A DNA stretch of 64,000 bases from Ignavibacteriales bacterium. GTDB taxonomy: Bacteria > Bacteroidota > Ignavibacteria > UBA10030. The position numbers and the translations under genes were made by a program. The stretch is taken from NCBI GenBank assembly GCA_026390595.1, contig JAPLFQ010000003.1, positions 1 through 64,000 of the forward strand, given 5' to 3'. Of the stretch, positions 8,157-17,892 are shown in pieces. The stretch's first letter is position 1; each line of letters opens with the position of its first letter. A model generated the notes under the pieces. It was not told where the DNA came from, did no database searches, and saw nothing but the letters and a program-made list of their open reading frames with translations.

Positions 8157-10457
8157 TTAGCGATTCTCTCCGTCACGCGAGAGGGAATATGGAGCATCGG
8201 CAGGATCGATGCCCCGCTTCATGTTGGGAACGGGACTCATCTTGAAATCGAGGAGGCCGCCGTTCATGATTTCGTCATGGAGGAGGTAGTTCCTGGAAAA
8301 ACGCGAGCCGTTAAGCTCGGCGGCGCTGATGTAAACATTTTCACGGTTGTTGTTGTTGGCCGTGATCACCAGCTTCTTCCCGCTTTCCAGCTGCAGCGTG
8401 ATTCGGCTGAAGAGGGGCGAACCAAGGGCGTATTGCCCGGCGGTCGGGCAGACGGGATAGAAACCCATAGCCGAGAACACATACCATGCCGAAGTCTGGC
8501 CGTTGTCTTCATCACCGCAGAGCCCGTCGGGATCGGGAGTGTAGAGCAGATCCATAACGTCGCGCACATGTTTTTGCGCCTTCCACGGTTCGCCGGCCCA
8601 ATCGTAGAGATAGATGCCGTGCTGGATCGGCTGATTGCCGTGGGCATACTGTCCCATTCCCGCGATGGCCATCTCAGTGATTTCGTGGATTTGACGACCG
8701 TAGTAGGAGTAGTCAAATGTCGGAGCGGCGGAAAACACCGCATCGAGCTTATCGATGAATCGGGCCCGCCCTCCCATCAAGTCGATCAAACCCTGAGGAT
8801 CGTGGAACACCGACCAGGTGTAGTGCCATGCGCACCCTTCCGTGAAGGCATCCCCCCATTTGTCGGGTCTGAAGGGGACCTGGAAACTGCCATCTTTGTT
8901 GCGGCCCCGCATGAAGCCGGTCGATGCATCGAAGAGATTGCGATAGTTGCGCGCACGACCTGCAAAAAGCTTGATCTCACTGGCGGGCTTTGAGAGCGAC
9001 TGGGCGAGTTTCATGATGGAAAAATCGTCATAACTGTACTCCAGGGTCCGGGCTGCATTTTCATTCACTCCGACGTCATAGGGGATGTAGCCGAGCTCAT
9101 TGTAAAATTTCACGCCGAGGCGTCCGACCGAATGCAGCGGTCCCTCCTGATCTGAATTCTTGAGGAGGGCATCATAGAGGGTTGCGATGTCATAGCCCCG
9201 AATGCCTTTCAGCCACGCATCGGCAACGATGGAGGCAGAATTGGAGCCAATCATACAATCCCGGTGGCCGGGACTGGCCCATTCCGGCAGCCAGCCGCTC
9301 TCCTTGTAGGTATTGACCAGCCCTTCCATGATCTGGCCGACCAGCTGCGTCTGCATGATGGTCAAAAGAGGGAAAGCCGCCCGGAAGGTATCCCAGAAAC
9401 CATTGTCGGTGAAGAGATAGCCCGGCAGGACCTGCCCGTTGTAGGGACTGTAATGCATGACCCGCCCCTCCCGGTCGTATTCGAAGAACTTCCTGGGGAA
9501 GAGCATCGTCCTGTAGAGGGCGGTGTAAAAAGTCACTGTTTGGTCCTCTGTTCCCCCCTCGGCTATTATCCTTCCCAATCCTTCGTTCCAGATCGTCTTA
9601 GCTTTGCTCGTGGTCTGCTCGAAGGAATCGCTGCCCACTTCGCGCGCGAGATTGATGTCAGCCTGCTCCGGGCTGATGAAAGAGGAGGCAACCTGCAAAT
9701 GAACGGTCTGACCACTCCGGGTCTTGAACTGTAGCAGGGCACCGACGTGATCGCCCTTCAGCTCCAGACGGTCCGGGAAGAGTTTATTCCCCTCCCACGT
9801 TGCGGCTGATGTGATCTCCACGTCGTAACGGATCACAAAATAATTGTGGAAACTAGCCGGCACCCCGCCCTGGTTGTTTCGGCAGTAGCCGATGATTTTC
9901 TTTTCTCCGGGCAGGATCCTGATGTACGAACCCTTGTTGAAGGCGTCAATCAACAAAGAGGAGCTATCAGATGCAGGATAGGTGATCCTGAATTGAGCGC
10001 AACGCTCGGTTGGCGCAATCTCGGTCCAGACATCGTAGTCGCCCAGGTATGCCCGGTAATGGTAAGGCCTTGCTGTCTCTCTCTTGTGGCTGTACCAGGA
10101 GGCACGTTCTTCCTCGCCGATCCTGGGGCGACCGGTCTCGGGCAGGATGGCGAAAGCCCCGTAATCACCGATCCATGGAGAGGGCTGGTGGGTTTGCTTG
10201 AATCCGATGATCTTGTGCGCTGCATAGGTGTACTGCCAACCGTCACCCATCCGGCCGGTCTGGGGTGTCCAGAAATTCATCCCCCAGGGGAGAGCGACGG
10301 CGGGATAGGTGTTGCCGTTGGAGAGGAGACGCTCCGAATCCGTGCCAACCAGGGGATTGACATTATCGGCATAATCAACGCCCTGAGCGTACTTCGCACC
10401 CGTACAGCCAAAGAAGAAGCCGAGCAGGAGTATGAGTGGGACCCGAGTTCTTGTCAT
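8157..10457 (-). CDS. GH92 exo-alpha-1,2-mannosidase, probable lipoprotein
   Basis: A 766-aa GH92 enzyme from ATG at 10457, supported by AAGGA 8 nt upstream; a longer frame would use TTG at 10484. The N-terminus is hydrophobic and ends in F-F-G-C-T, a plausible lipobox, so the protein may be membrane-anchored. Residue spacing matches the characterised alpha-1,2-mannosidase BT3990 exactly: general acid Glu at about 540 (EGCAWHYTW), a His-Glu pair 51-52 residues later (QIHEITEM), and two Asp in GDED at +109 and +111. In BT3990 these correspond to Glu533, His584-Glu585, Asp642 and Asp644. This makes alpha-1,2-mannose its most likely target, the best-supported specificity in the cluster. HGNQP replaces the usual HGNEP. 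Confidence 0.92.
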   Translation of the reverse strand: MTRTRVPLILLLGFFFGCTGAKYAQGVDYADNVNPLVGTDSERLLSNGNTYPAVALPWGMNFWTPQTGRMGDGWQYTYAAHKIIGFKQTHQPSPWIGDYGAFAILPETGRPRIGEEERASWYSHKRETARPYHYRAYLGDYDVWTEIAPTERCAQFRITYPASDSSSLLIDAFNKGSYIRILPGEKKIIGYCRNNQGGVPASFHNYFVIRYDVEITSAATWEGNKLFPDRLELKGDHVGALLQFKTRSGQTVHLQVASSFISPEQADINLAREVGSDSFEQTTSKAKTIWNEGLGRIIAEGGTEDQTVTFYTALYRTMLFPRKFFEYDREGRVMHYSPYNGQVLPGYLFTDNGFWDTFRAAFPLLTIMQTQLVGQIMEGLVNTYKESGWLPEWASPGHRDCMIGSNSASIVADAWLKGIRGYDIATLYDALLKNSDQEGPLHSVGRLGVKFYNELGYIPYDVGVNENAARTLEYSYDDFSIMKLAQSLSKPASEIKLFAGRARNYRNLFDASTGFMRGRNKDGSFQVPFRPDKWGDAFTEGCAWHYTWSVFHDPQGLIDLMGGRARFIDKLDAVFSAAPTFDYSYYGRQIHEITEMAIAGMGQYAHGNQPIQHGIYLYDWAGEPWKAQKHVRDVMDLLYTPDPDGLCGDEDNGQTSAWYVFSAMGFYPVCPTAGQYALGSPLFSRITLQLESGKKLVITANNNNRENVYISAAELNGSRFSRNYLLHDEIMNGGLLDFKMSPVPNMKRGIDPADAPYSLSRDGENR

Positions 10458-10584
10458 ACGTGCGTCCTTGGTATCGCCCCGCAAGAGGACCGGTCATTTC
10501 AGAGATACGAAATTTGGTTTTTCAGGATGAGGCGGCCATCATGGTATTGTGCCTTCACTATCAGGCAGCAGGATCACACAATGG

Positions 10585-11853
10585 TTATTCTTTCCTGAGT
10601 GGGATCTGACTGCTCAACGGAATTTCTTTTCTCAGCATTTTTGCGGCTTCCCCTGTCAGCCAGAGGTAATGATCCGAAGGTTTGCCTTCCATGGTTATGA
10701 ATACTGCTTCAGTGCTTACGGGTGGATTATCGGTGCATTTGAAGATGGCGGTACTTTCATTTACTTCATCGAACATCGCGATGAAGAGCATTTCCGTACC
10801 AGACTGAACACAATTTTGCACCTGTTTCCAGTAGAACGATCCTCCGTTCCGTGGTATCTTATTCGAAGGAGAGGTTTTATCTAAATTATGCCAGCTGAAC
10901 CCCGGCCATACCACGGGTGCATAGTCCACATGATTCTGTTTACACCAGATAACATCCTTTGCAACATTATCTTTGTAGGCGTCGTAGGTGTTCTCGTCGT
11001 ATCTTCCAACCATCCAGGGGAGAACAATATCCGCCATCCTGATAATCTCATGCAGGAGGGTATCCTTGACGCAATCACTCCCCAGCTCCCGGAAGTATGT
11101 CGGGACTCCGACCAGTACCGAGCAACCTCCGTACACCGGATCATTCTTGAGGAAATCAAGAAGCTTGAGCAAGCCGATTTCCCTGATGTTGTACGGACGG
11201 TCAGGGAATCCGATCCCCCATATGGCAACGAGTGGTTTACCGTTATGAAAGAGGTGGGTCTTCTTCCCTTTTTGATTAGTTACTCTAATGGAATCGACCA
11301 GATACTTCCAGTCCTCAATAATTGATGTACAATCTTCTCCCGAGGCTTTGAGTCCCGACAGATCATATTCAACAGCTATTGCCCTGTCGTATTTTGATGC
11401 AGCTTCCAGCGCTTCCCTGAGCATTTTGGCGAACACTCCTCTTCGCTGACTTCCGGGACGAGTGTAATCGAAGAAGCGTTGCATGAAGACGCCGTCGATC
11501 CCATACTGTTTCATCCATTTGAAATGGAGGTCGATGGTGCTTTTATCCGTGGCACTGAAGAATGTTGCCGTAGTCCCGTCAGCATATCTGAATCCGGTCG
11601 GATACGACTTTTCGTATTCTCTCATATCCGGCCACATATCGATCTTGATCTTCGACGGGTCAGCGTACATCTTCCCATCCTTCTGAATGAACCACCCCTG
11701 GTAACCCGCCATCACCAGTCCTTTATAGGTCGGATAGAGTGTTTCTCTCGAATGCTTGTTCCGGGCTGATACTCCCGTTGAAACAATGATCAGCACCAAG
11801 AATGGCATGAGATGTCGTACCAAGCGGCGGCCTGTCCAATAGTTATTCTGCAT
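10585..11853 (-). CDS. GH99/GH71-like glycosidase, putative endo-alpha-mannosidase
   Basis: A 422-aa exported (beta/alpha)8 enzyme related to the GH71/GH99 group, whose GH99 members cut inside alpha-mannosyl chains. The start is ATG at 11853, with GAGGA about 10 nt upstream and a signal peptide ending near V-S-A-R. An in-frame extension to 11952 adds a polar, non-signal leader and is less likely. Visible blocks are MAGYQGWF, the substrate-barrel segment HFKWMKQYGIDGVFMQRFF, WPGFSWHNL and MFDEVNEST. The last places two Glu three residues apart, as the catalytic pair of GH99 (E-W-H-E-G-T) is spaced. It is a single-domain paralogue of the larger enzyme at 30493-33270. It sits directly downstream of the ROK kinase gene. 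Confidence 0.8.
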   Translation of the reverse strand: MQNNYWTGRRLVRHLMPFLVLIIVSTGVSARNKHSRETLYPTYKGLVMAGYQGWFIQKDGKMYADPSKIKIDMWPDMREYEKSYPTGFRYADGTTATFFSATDKSTIDLHFKWMKQYGIDGVFMQRFFDYTRPGSQRRGVFAKMLREALEAASKYDRAIAVEYDLSGLKASGEDCTSIIEDWKYLVDSIRVTNQKGKKTHLFHNGKPLVAIWGIGFPDRPYNIREIGLLKLLDFLKNDPVYGGCSVLVGVPTYFRELGSDCVKDTLLHEIIRMADIVLPWMVGRYDENTYDAYKDNVAKDVIWCKQNHVDYAPVVWPGFSWHNLDKTSPSNKIPRNGGSFYWKQVQNCVQSGTEMLFIAMFDEVNESTAIFKCTDNPPVSTEAVFITMEGKPSDHYLWLTGEAAKMLRKEIPLSSQIPLRKE

Positions 11854-11981
11854 GATGATGCGATCCTCAGGCGTGATAAATAGGGAATCTGATTTGTTCC
11901 ACGATGATCTGCCCGCCGTCGATGTGTGCGACGCTCTGTATCGCTGATCCATGGATCAGGGCGCCCTCGACCTGAATCTCT

Positions 11982-13097
11982 TCACGCAGTGCGGTTCGCA
12001 TCGATCGATCTCAGAGCAAACGCGTATGCTCCGATCGAGATGGCTCTGCTCGTCCCAATCTTCGATATGCCAACCCCAATGCGCATCTCCGGATCGTACT
12101 TCACTTTCTTGCTGGATCCCGGAACGGTGATTTCCTTTGTCGAACCCCGCAAGAACTTCTGAAGCTCACTGTCATCTTCCAGGTTGTAAACGTTTGCAAT
12201 AAGTCTTCGGAGCTTCGATCCGTCGGGCTTGTCGTAGAAGCCGTTCATTTCCTCAACTATGAATGGAAGGAACAGCTCAGAGGCACCGGAAAGCCCTCCG
12301 CCGATGACAACAAGACCGTCGATGAGTGTGACCGCATTAGAAATCGCGTCTCCTGCAGCTTCAGCCATTTCGCGAAATGCCTGGATCGCGGCATGCTTGT
12401 TCCCCCCCGCCTGCCCGGTCGCAATTTCGAACATTTCCTTCGGCGAAGGCGCTTCTGGTTCGGGAATCCCCGCCCCGTGGGCGTAGAATCGTCTCAAAGC
12501 CCGAATGCTCACATGTTCCTCAATGTTCGTCTTTGGATTCAACTTGTTCCGGAGGAGCCAGATCTCTCCGGCAACAGAATTGTCGCCCAGAAACACATTT
12601 CCGTCGCGCGCAATCCCTGCACCAAAACCCGTCCCCAGCGTCAAGCCGAGGAGGTTCCTATACCTCTTCGGACTTCCTGCTTTCTCAAGAAGCCCGTTGA
12701 TATACGGCAAGAATCCGGCAATTGCCTCGCCATATGCATACAGATCACCGTCGTTGTTGATGAATACCGGCAATCCGAACTTGTCCGCCAGCATCGGACC
12801 CAGAGCGATACCTCCACGGAACGCGGGCAGATTTGGGAGATCCCCGATGATGCCATTCGGATAGTCGGCCGGACCCGGAAAAGCGAAGCTGACAGCCACC
12901 GGTGCAACCTGCAGCCTGTCCTTGACCTGCTTGAATCCCTCAACAAGGGTAGACAGACATTTGTCCAGATCGTTTGCGTAGGTGGGGAGAACAATCTCGT
13001 CGAGAATTTGTTCGTTGCCCCGGATGGCGGAGAAGACCAAATTTGTACCGCCCGCGTCGAGCGTCATCACGACGCGTGTGTCATGTCGATGATCCAT
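11982..13097 (-). CDS. ROK-family sugar kinase
   Basis: A 371-aa cytoplasmic ROK protein (start ATG 13097, AAGGG about 10 nt upstream; the frame extends to 13166 without support). The phosphate-binding motif LDAGGTNLVFS lies at the N-terminus with no DNA-binding helix-turn-helix in front of it, so this is a kinase and not a repressor. Further signatures are NNDGDLYAYGE with the likely catalytic Asp, LGTGFGAGI, and VVIGGGLSG. The Cys-rich zinc motif of many ROK kinases is missing; the equivalent region reads GEIWLLRNKLNP. It probably phosphorylates a hexose such as mannose or glucose brought in by the FucP-like permease encoded just upstream. The substrate cannot be fixed from sequence. Confidence 0.85.
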   Translation of the reverse strand: MDHRHDTRVVMTLDAGGTNLVFSAIRGNEQILDEIVLPTYANDLDKCLSTLVEGFKQVKDRLQVAPVAVSFAFPGPADYPNGIIGDLPNLPAFRGGIALGPMLADKFGLPVFINNDGDLYAYGEAIAGFLPYINGLLEKAGSPKRYRNLLGLTLGTGFGAGIARDGNVFLGDNSVAGEIWLLRNKLNPKTNIEEHVSIRALRRFYAHGAGIPEPEAPSPKEMFEIATGQAGGNKHAAIQAFREMAEAAGDAISNAVTLIDGLVVIGGGLSGASELFLPFIVEEMNGFYDKPDGSKLRRLIANVYNLEDDSELQKFLRGSTKEITVPGSSKKVKYDPEMRIGVGISKIGTSRAISIGAYAFALRSIDANRTA

Positions 13098-13253
13098 GGT
13101 AATAACCCTTGATCCTTTCAAGCAATCGCCGCGGACTTTCGGCTCGCGGCCACTGAGGTGAAACACTTTCTACAGACTCGAGCACATCCACAAACCAGAG
13201 TGAGGCCTGAGTTCCCCGGGGGTTCTTCCGGATCATACCGTTCTTGTTCTTCT

Positions 13254-14573
13254 CTATGCCTTGGCATGAAGGTATGATGGTTTGTGTCCCTTCATTCCGT
13301 AGTAGGCGACAAAGAGGTAACACAGCACCGGAACAAAGAATGCGTGATGAATACCAATGGTATCGGCAAAATACCCTTGAATGACTGGGATTATTGCGCC
13401 ACCAACTATTGCTGTGCATAAAATTCCAGAGGCTTGACCGGTATGCTTGCCTAGTCCATCGATCGCCAGAGTGAATATTGTTGGGAACATTATTGAATTG
13501 AACACTCCTACGGCGAGAATGGCCCACATCGCAACATGCCCGAACGTAAGCATGGACATCACAACCAACGATCCTGCAACGAATGCATTGAAGATCAGCA
13601 TTTTGGCCGGCCTCATTGTTCTTTGAACTGCTGAACCAATAAATCTTCCGACCATTGCGCCGCCCCAATAAAATGATACGTATTTCCCTGCATCGGAATC
13701 TTTCAACCCCGTAATAAATGGTTGGCCAAAGTAGTTGACTAGAAAACTCCCTATAGAGACTTCTGCGCCGACATAAAGAAAAATCGCAATTGCACCAAGA
13801 ACAAGATGTCTATAGCCCCATGCGCTCTTGTGCAAGTCATGATAGTTTTTCCCGTCGTCTCCACTCGCAGAGATTTCCGATGCCTCTATCTTTGGCAATT
13901 TGATAACCGCAAAGACCGCCGCTATTGCAAACAACACCGCTGCCAATCCCAGATAAGGAACCTGAACAGCACTGGCTTCAGCCAGTCTATAGGCATCCAA
14001 ATCTGCAGAGCTCATGAGCTGCAGCTCTTCCGCTGTCTTCACAGCGATTGCCAGAATAATGAGTGATCCGAAATAGGGCGCGATTGTATGTCCAAGAGAG
14101 TTGATGGCTTGTGATAGATTCAATCTGCTCGATGCCGTTTCCGGTTTGCCAAGGATCGCCACATATGGATTCGCTGCAACCTGCAAGAGCGTTATTCCCG
14201 ATGCGAGCACGAACAACGCACCGAGAAACATTATATAGGATTGATAGCCAGCGGCAGGATAAAACAACAAACATCCCACACCAGCTGTTACCAATCCAAT
14301 GACAATTCCATTCTTGTAACCGATCTTTTCAACCAGAATTCCCGCCGGGATCGAAACAATCGCATACGCAGTAAAGAAACTGAATTGAATCAGCATTACC
14401 TGAGTATAGTTCAGAGTGAAAATTGCCTTGAGATGCGGGATAAGAATGTCATTCAGACAGGTGATGAATCCCCACATAAAAAAGAGAGAGGTAAGAACGG
14501 TGAGAGCAAACGTATAATCTTGTTTGCCGTCCGCGGATGTGATCGTCGAAGGTACCGATGTGGAAGAGGTCAT
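13254..14573 (-). CDS. FucP-like MFS sugar:proton symporter
   Basis: A 439-aa inner-membrane permease with about 12 hydrophobic segments, of the fucose/glucose/galactose:H+ symporter branch of the major facilitator superfamily. The N-terminal [19 protein letters not shown] block, the second helix with Q-x-SFFTAY and the [12 protein letters not shown] loop are typical of FucP/GluP. A good ribosome site (AGGAG) lies 6 nt before the ATG. It is followed by the ROK kinase gene (about 150 bp), a common transport-phosphorylation pairing. The imported sugar is probably a monosaccharide released by the mannosidases or a side-chain sugar such as fucose. Confidence 0.88.
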   Translation of the reverse strand: MTSSTSVPSTITSADGKQDYTFALTVLTSLFFMWGFITCLNDILIPHLKAIFTLNYTQVMLIQFSFFTAYAIVSIPAGILVEKIGYKNGIVIGLVTAGVGCLLFYPAAGYQSYIMFLGALFVLASGITLLQVAANPYVAILGKPETASSRLNLSQAINSLGHTIAPYFGSLIILAIAVKTAEELQLMSSADLDAYRLAEASAVQVPYLGLAAVLFAIAAVFAVIKLPKIEASEISASGDDGKNYHDLHKSAWGYRHLVLGAIAIFLYVGAEVSIGSFLVNYFGQPFITGLKDSDAGKYVSFYWGGAMVGRFIGSAVQRTMRPAKMLIFNAFVAGSLVVMSMLTFGHVAMWAILAVGVFNSIMFPTIFTLAIDGLGKHTGQASGILCTAIVGGAIIPVIQGYFADTIGIHHAFFVPVLCYLFVAYYGMKGHKPSYLHAKA

Positions 14574-14820
14574 TTGTTTCTCCTAATAGATTCTCATTTC
14601 GTGACATTTGCGAATTACCTACTGCAAGCATAAGAAATAGGCGATTGTGACCAGCAACCTGAGTCTTCAGCCTGTAGCGCACACTTAGGTTGGATTTGTG
14701 GTTTGGATGATAGGCCTCCTGATCCATTGCGATACTGCTGTTGCAATCTTTGAGCTTGACAAATCAAGGTGTCAAAGGAAGCCTCCACATGACATCGCAA
14801 GAAGAGGGGAGACTTTCCTT

Positions 14821-16650
14821 TCAGTGCTTGCTTACCCCTTCTTGGTACCACTTCGCTTTTGGATCAAACAGCCGAAAACCCGGCACTGCATTTCTCAGCG
14901 GAAAGTGCGATTTCTTCACAGCCAGGGTCCCGCCGAAGTACTTTACCCTGTTCAATGCTGCCCGGTCAACCTTGATATCGTACTTTTTCACAACGCGCAA
15001 CAGGAATGCTTCAAGATTCTGCTGAAGCTGACGATCCTGCAGCACCACATAAAGTCCGGTCCGGATCTCATCAAACGGATAAGGCGCAGCCGGCTTCACT
15101 TCGAGCAGCTTCACGATCGCGTAGGTGGTGTCGGAATTCCTGATTGGCTCGGAAAGCCCACCCACCTTCAGTCTAAAAGCAGCAGTTCCGATCTCTCCCC
15201 AGCTATCTTGGTTCAGATACACACCGGGATTCACCTGATCCAGATTCAGCTTGTTGAGGCTGTGTTGCCTGGCGACAGAGACGATATCTGCGCCGGCATT
15301 GATCTGCTTACGAAGCTCCTCGGCAAGTGCTTTGGTTTTGACAATAACAGGGATGACCCTACGTTGTTCCGGCTTCGGATGATTGTCTTTTGTCGAGTTG
15401 TAATATCGGGTCAGTTCTGATTCATCGACGGAAATAGAGTCCCTGAAATTTGTCACCAATGCCTGAGCAAGAAGATTACCACTCCACATCTGGGATTGAC
15501 TCCGCACGTACATGGAATCGCTGTATCGTTTCTTCTTTCCATCCTCCACGACCGATTCCAGGAGGATGATATTCCGCACCACATCGAGCAATCCACTCCT
15601 GAGGGTCTCGGGGCTCTTGTAGTTCAATGGGTAGGGACATACAGAGAGTTTCTTCCAGAATTCGCCTGCGGTCCAGGTTTTGCCGTCATTGAACGTAATC
15701 AAAGGTTGGTCGAAGAAGCCTCGTCCACCTGTTTCCTTCGTCCCAATCTGCTGCTGGATGAGTTCGGGGGATTCATTTTGGAAAGACTCGTTATCAAAGA
15801 TCACTGAACTGAGCTGCCTCACCAGAAAATCGTAGACGTCTCTCTTGACGCTGTATTCTTTGCCCTTCATGAGCGCGGCGAGCCGGGTCTGGAGCAACGC
15901 CATTTCCTTGCGCGCTCTCACTTTCTTCTCGACCGAGGGCTTCCAGAACGTCAAATTATACTTGGAATACTCAGGATGCGGCGACCGCTTCAGCAGCTGG
16001 AAGACATAGTAGGAGCCGTCAACGAGCACCGGCTCCGAAACCGTTCCATCGTTCAATCGATAGACCGCGTCCTCGACGCTCTCCAGCGATTCCGAGTATT
16101 CGATTTCCTTGAACTCGGTCTGTTCTGACGGCGCGATCCCTTTTGCGACGTTCTTTTGAAGCTCCGTAGCGCGTCCAAGGTCTGGAACGATCCAATATGC
16201 GACCGATCGGCGTTCTCTGAACCTTTTGTAGGCCGAAAGGAGCTCCTTCACTGTGACGTTCACGCGGCGTCGCACCTCGGAATCCATCCATTGCTCATAC
16301 AGAGCTTCATGAGAATACTCACGCAAGAGCAGCTGGACACGGTCCAGCGTATCGTGCGCACCGCGATGTGCCTCGAATGAGAGTATCGTTTCAGCGACAA
16401 GCGTACAGAGGAGAGTCTCTTTGATATCTTTTTCTGGGAGTTTCAATGTCTGAGGCAGGTAATTCAGACGCGCCTGGAATTCCTGCAGATCGATTCTGCG
16501 ATCGTTGATCCGGACGACCGTCAACCCGTCATTCACATTCACGAATGATGAGAAGATCAGAGTCGAAAGGAAGACTGTGCAAAGACTGAATTGTCTGGAA
16601 ATGTGAATTCGCAAAATCGCGTCAACTCCTTGTAACGTCATCGATGTCAT
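14821..16650 (-). CDS. Exported parvulin-type (PpiC/SurA-like) peptidyl-prolyl isomerase
   Basis: About 609 aa, with an N-terminal hydrophobic segment (FSLCTVFLSTLIFSS) for export or anchoring. ATG codons at 16650 and 16641 are both possible starts; the longest frame begins with GTG at 16668. The architecture resembles periplasmic chaperone-isomerases. An N-terminal helical region is followed by a first PPIase-like segment (about 130-220, with DGTVSEPVLVDGSYYVFQLLKR) and a helical middle. A second, better-preserved rotamase segment (about 410-530) carries QLN-type GGLSEPIRNSDTTYAIVKLLEV. Such proteins help fold outer-membrane or secreted proteins. Here it could serve the TonB receptors, PorV-like barrel or T9SS cargo of this locus. 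Sequence conservation is modest, so catalytic activity is not assured. Confidence 0.72.
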   Translation of the reverse strand: MTSMTLQGVDAILRIHISRQFSLCTVFLSTLIFSSFVNVNDGLTVVRINDRRIDLQEFQARLNYLPQTLKLPEKDIKETLLCTLVAETILSFEAHRGAHDTLDRVQLLLREYSHEALYEQWMDSEVRRRVNVTVKELLSAYKRFRERRSVAYWIVPDLGRATELQKNVAKGIAPSEQTEFKEIEYSESLESVEDAVYRLNDGTVSEPVLVDGSYYVFQLLKRSPHPEYSKYNLTFWKPSVEKKVRARKEMALLQTRLAALMKGKEYSVKRDVYDFLVRQLSSVIFDNESFQNESPELIQQQIGTKETGGRGFFDQPLITFNDGKTWTAGEFWKKLSVCPYPLNYKSPETLRSGLLDVVRNIILLESVVEDGKKKRYSDSMYVRSQSQMWSGNLLAQALVTNFRDSISVDESELTRYYNSTKDNHPKPEQRRVIPVIVKTKALAEELRKQINAGADIVSVARQHSLNKLNLDQVNPGVYLNQDSWGEIGTAAFRLKVGGLSEPIRNSDTTYAIVKLLEVKPAAPYPFDEIRTGLYVVLQDRQLQQNLEAFLLRVVKKYDIKVDRAALNRVKYFGGTLAVKKSHFPLRNAVPGFRLFDPKAKWYQEGVSKH

Positions 16651-16857
16651 CTTGTCGTGAGAAACCACGCTGGCTTGTTCAATGTAAGAGTTTCTCGCTC
16701 ATGAGTCAGGGGAAAATCCAGACGTGCAGAAGGTTACCTTCACCTGAGCTCTGCTTATTTTATGAGAACCATCTTGCTGTTCTCGATAAACGTGCCCGCT
16801 CTGAACCGCAACAGGTCGAAGCGCTTCGTCATTGGTTCGTGTACCACCGTACGGGAT

Positions 16858-17739
16858 TCATTTCCATCGGACCACATCCGGTTCCAATGATAAAGGGTAG
16901 AAGTCCCTTTTCACCGAGCCGGATGTGACTGTGTAGATGTAGTATCCTCGCTGATTACCGGTCCTCAACTGGAAGCTCAGCGCGGTGTTGGCGTAGACCG
17001 TGATGCTGCCGTCAGTTTTGACGGCGTTCACGTGCCGGTGGCCTGCGAGATAATACTGTGCATTGTGTTTGCTCATCAGCGCAACGACGCGCTTCCGGTA
17101 CGTTGGACCAATCGAGAAGTAGCCGGTGCTGTCCTCATTCTGCGCGTTGATGAACAGAGGTATGTGCGAGCAGACAAACTTGTTGGGGACAGAAGCATTG
17201 GCGGTGAAGAAGCTGTCCATCTCAGCCAGCTGCGAATCGGCGCGGGCCACGACCGCAGGGCTCGTCGAATAGTGCGCCTGCGTATTGAGAACGAAGAATG
17301 CTCCGACATTCTTCTTCACGAAGCCGTAGTACTCCCTGTTGTTGGGGCCACGGCCGTACCCACGGCTGATCCACGCCGTGATCTTGTCAAGCGTTGCCGA
17401 GGCTCCTTCACTGATGTCGTGATTGCCGGGCATCGGATACCACGGTATGGCGGTAACCATGACCGAGTCGAACATTGCATACTGCTCCGCGGAATTGCTC
17501 GACGTGATCAAGTCTCCACCGAGAAAGATGAATTCCACCTTCTTCCGCTCAATCCCCGCGAGAGCTTTGCGGAGCCAGATGTCCGGCGTCAGCGTTTCTC
17601 CCGACTGCGTTGTCTGGCCAAAATGCATGTCGGAGACAAAGGCGAAGCGCAGCGTATCGCTCTGTCCGTACGATTGCTCCCCCCACCATAAAAGCGCGAG
17701 AATCAGTACGATCCCCGCCGATCGTATCCGGTTGCACAC
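16858..17739 (-). CDS. Exported calcineurin-like metallophosphoesterase
   Basis: An exported phosphoesterase with all five metallophosphoesterase motifs in order: D-x-H (SDMHFG), GGD (FLGGDLITS), GNHD (MPGNHDISEG), H (CSHIPLF) and GHxH (LAGHRHVN). The start is taken as GTG at 17739, with GGAGG 5 nt upstream; from there a clean signal peptide follows (AGIVLILALLWWGEQSYGQ). The frame continues upstream to an ATG at 17853, but that adds a basic, non-signal leader. It probably acts in the periplasm on a phosphoester, possibly a phosphorylated glycan or nucleotide. The link to the glycan locus is by position only, between the regulator gene and the isomerase gene. Confidence 0.85.
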   Translation of the reverse strand: MCNRIRSAGIVLILALLWWGEQSYGQSDTLRFAFVSDMHFGQTTQSGETLTPDIWLRKALAGIERKKVEFIFLGGDLITSSNSAEQYAMFDSVMVTAIPWYPMPGNHDISEGASATLDKITAWISRGYGRGPNNREYYGFVKKNVGAFFVLNTQAHYSTSPAVVARADSQLAEMDSFFTANASVPNKFVCSHIPLFINAQNEDSTGYFSIGPTYRKRVVALMSKHNAQYYLAGHRHVNAVKTDGSITVYANTALSFQLRTGNQRGYYIYTVTSGSVKRDFYPLSLEPDVVRWK

Positions 17740-17892
17740 AATGACCTCCACAGTCCTTCTGCTGTTTTGGAATGCTTGCTTTCGATGGCTTCCTTGTTTG
17801 GCCCCTGCGTTGTAGCCTTTCTTCCTCACTGCATGGTGGGACTCTTTCTCCATCCCGCCCGAGGCAACGTGGCTCTAAATCCCTGAGTTTGA

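Noticed and set aside
8157-10457. GH92 with HGNQP in place of HGNEP as a possible mannosyl-phosphodiester enzyme
   Set aside because: The general acid lies in the EG-x4-YTW block and is intact, with exact BT3990 spacing; the Gln is at another position and does not indicate loss of the acid.
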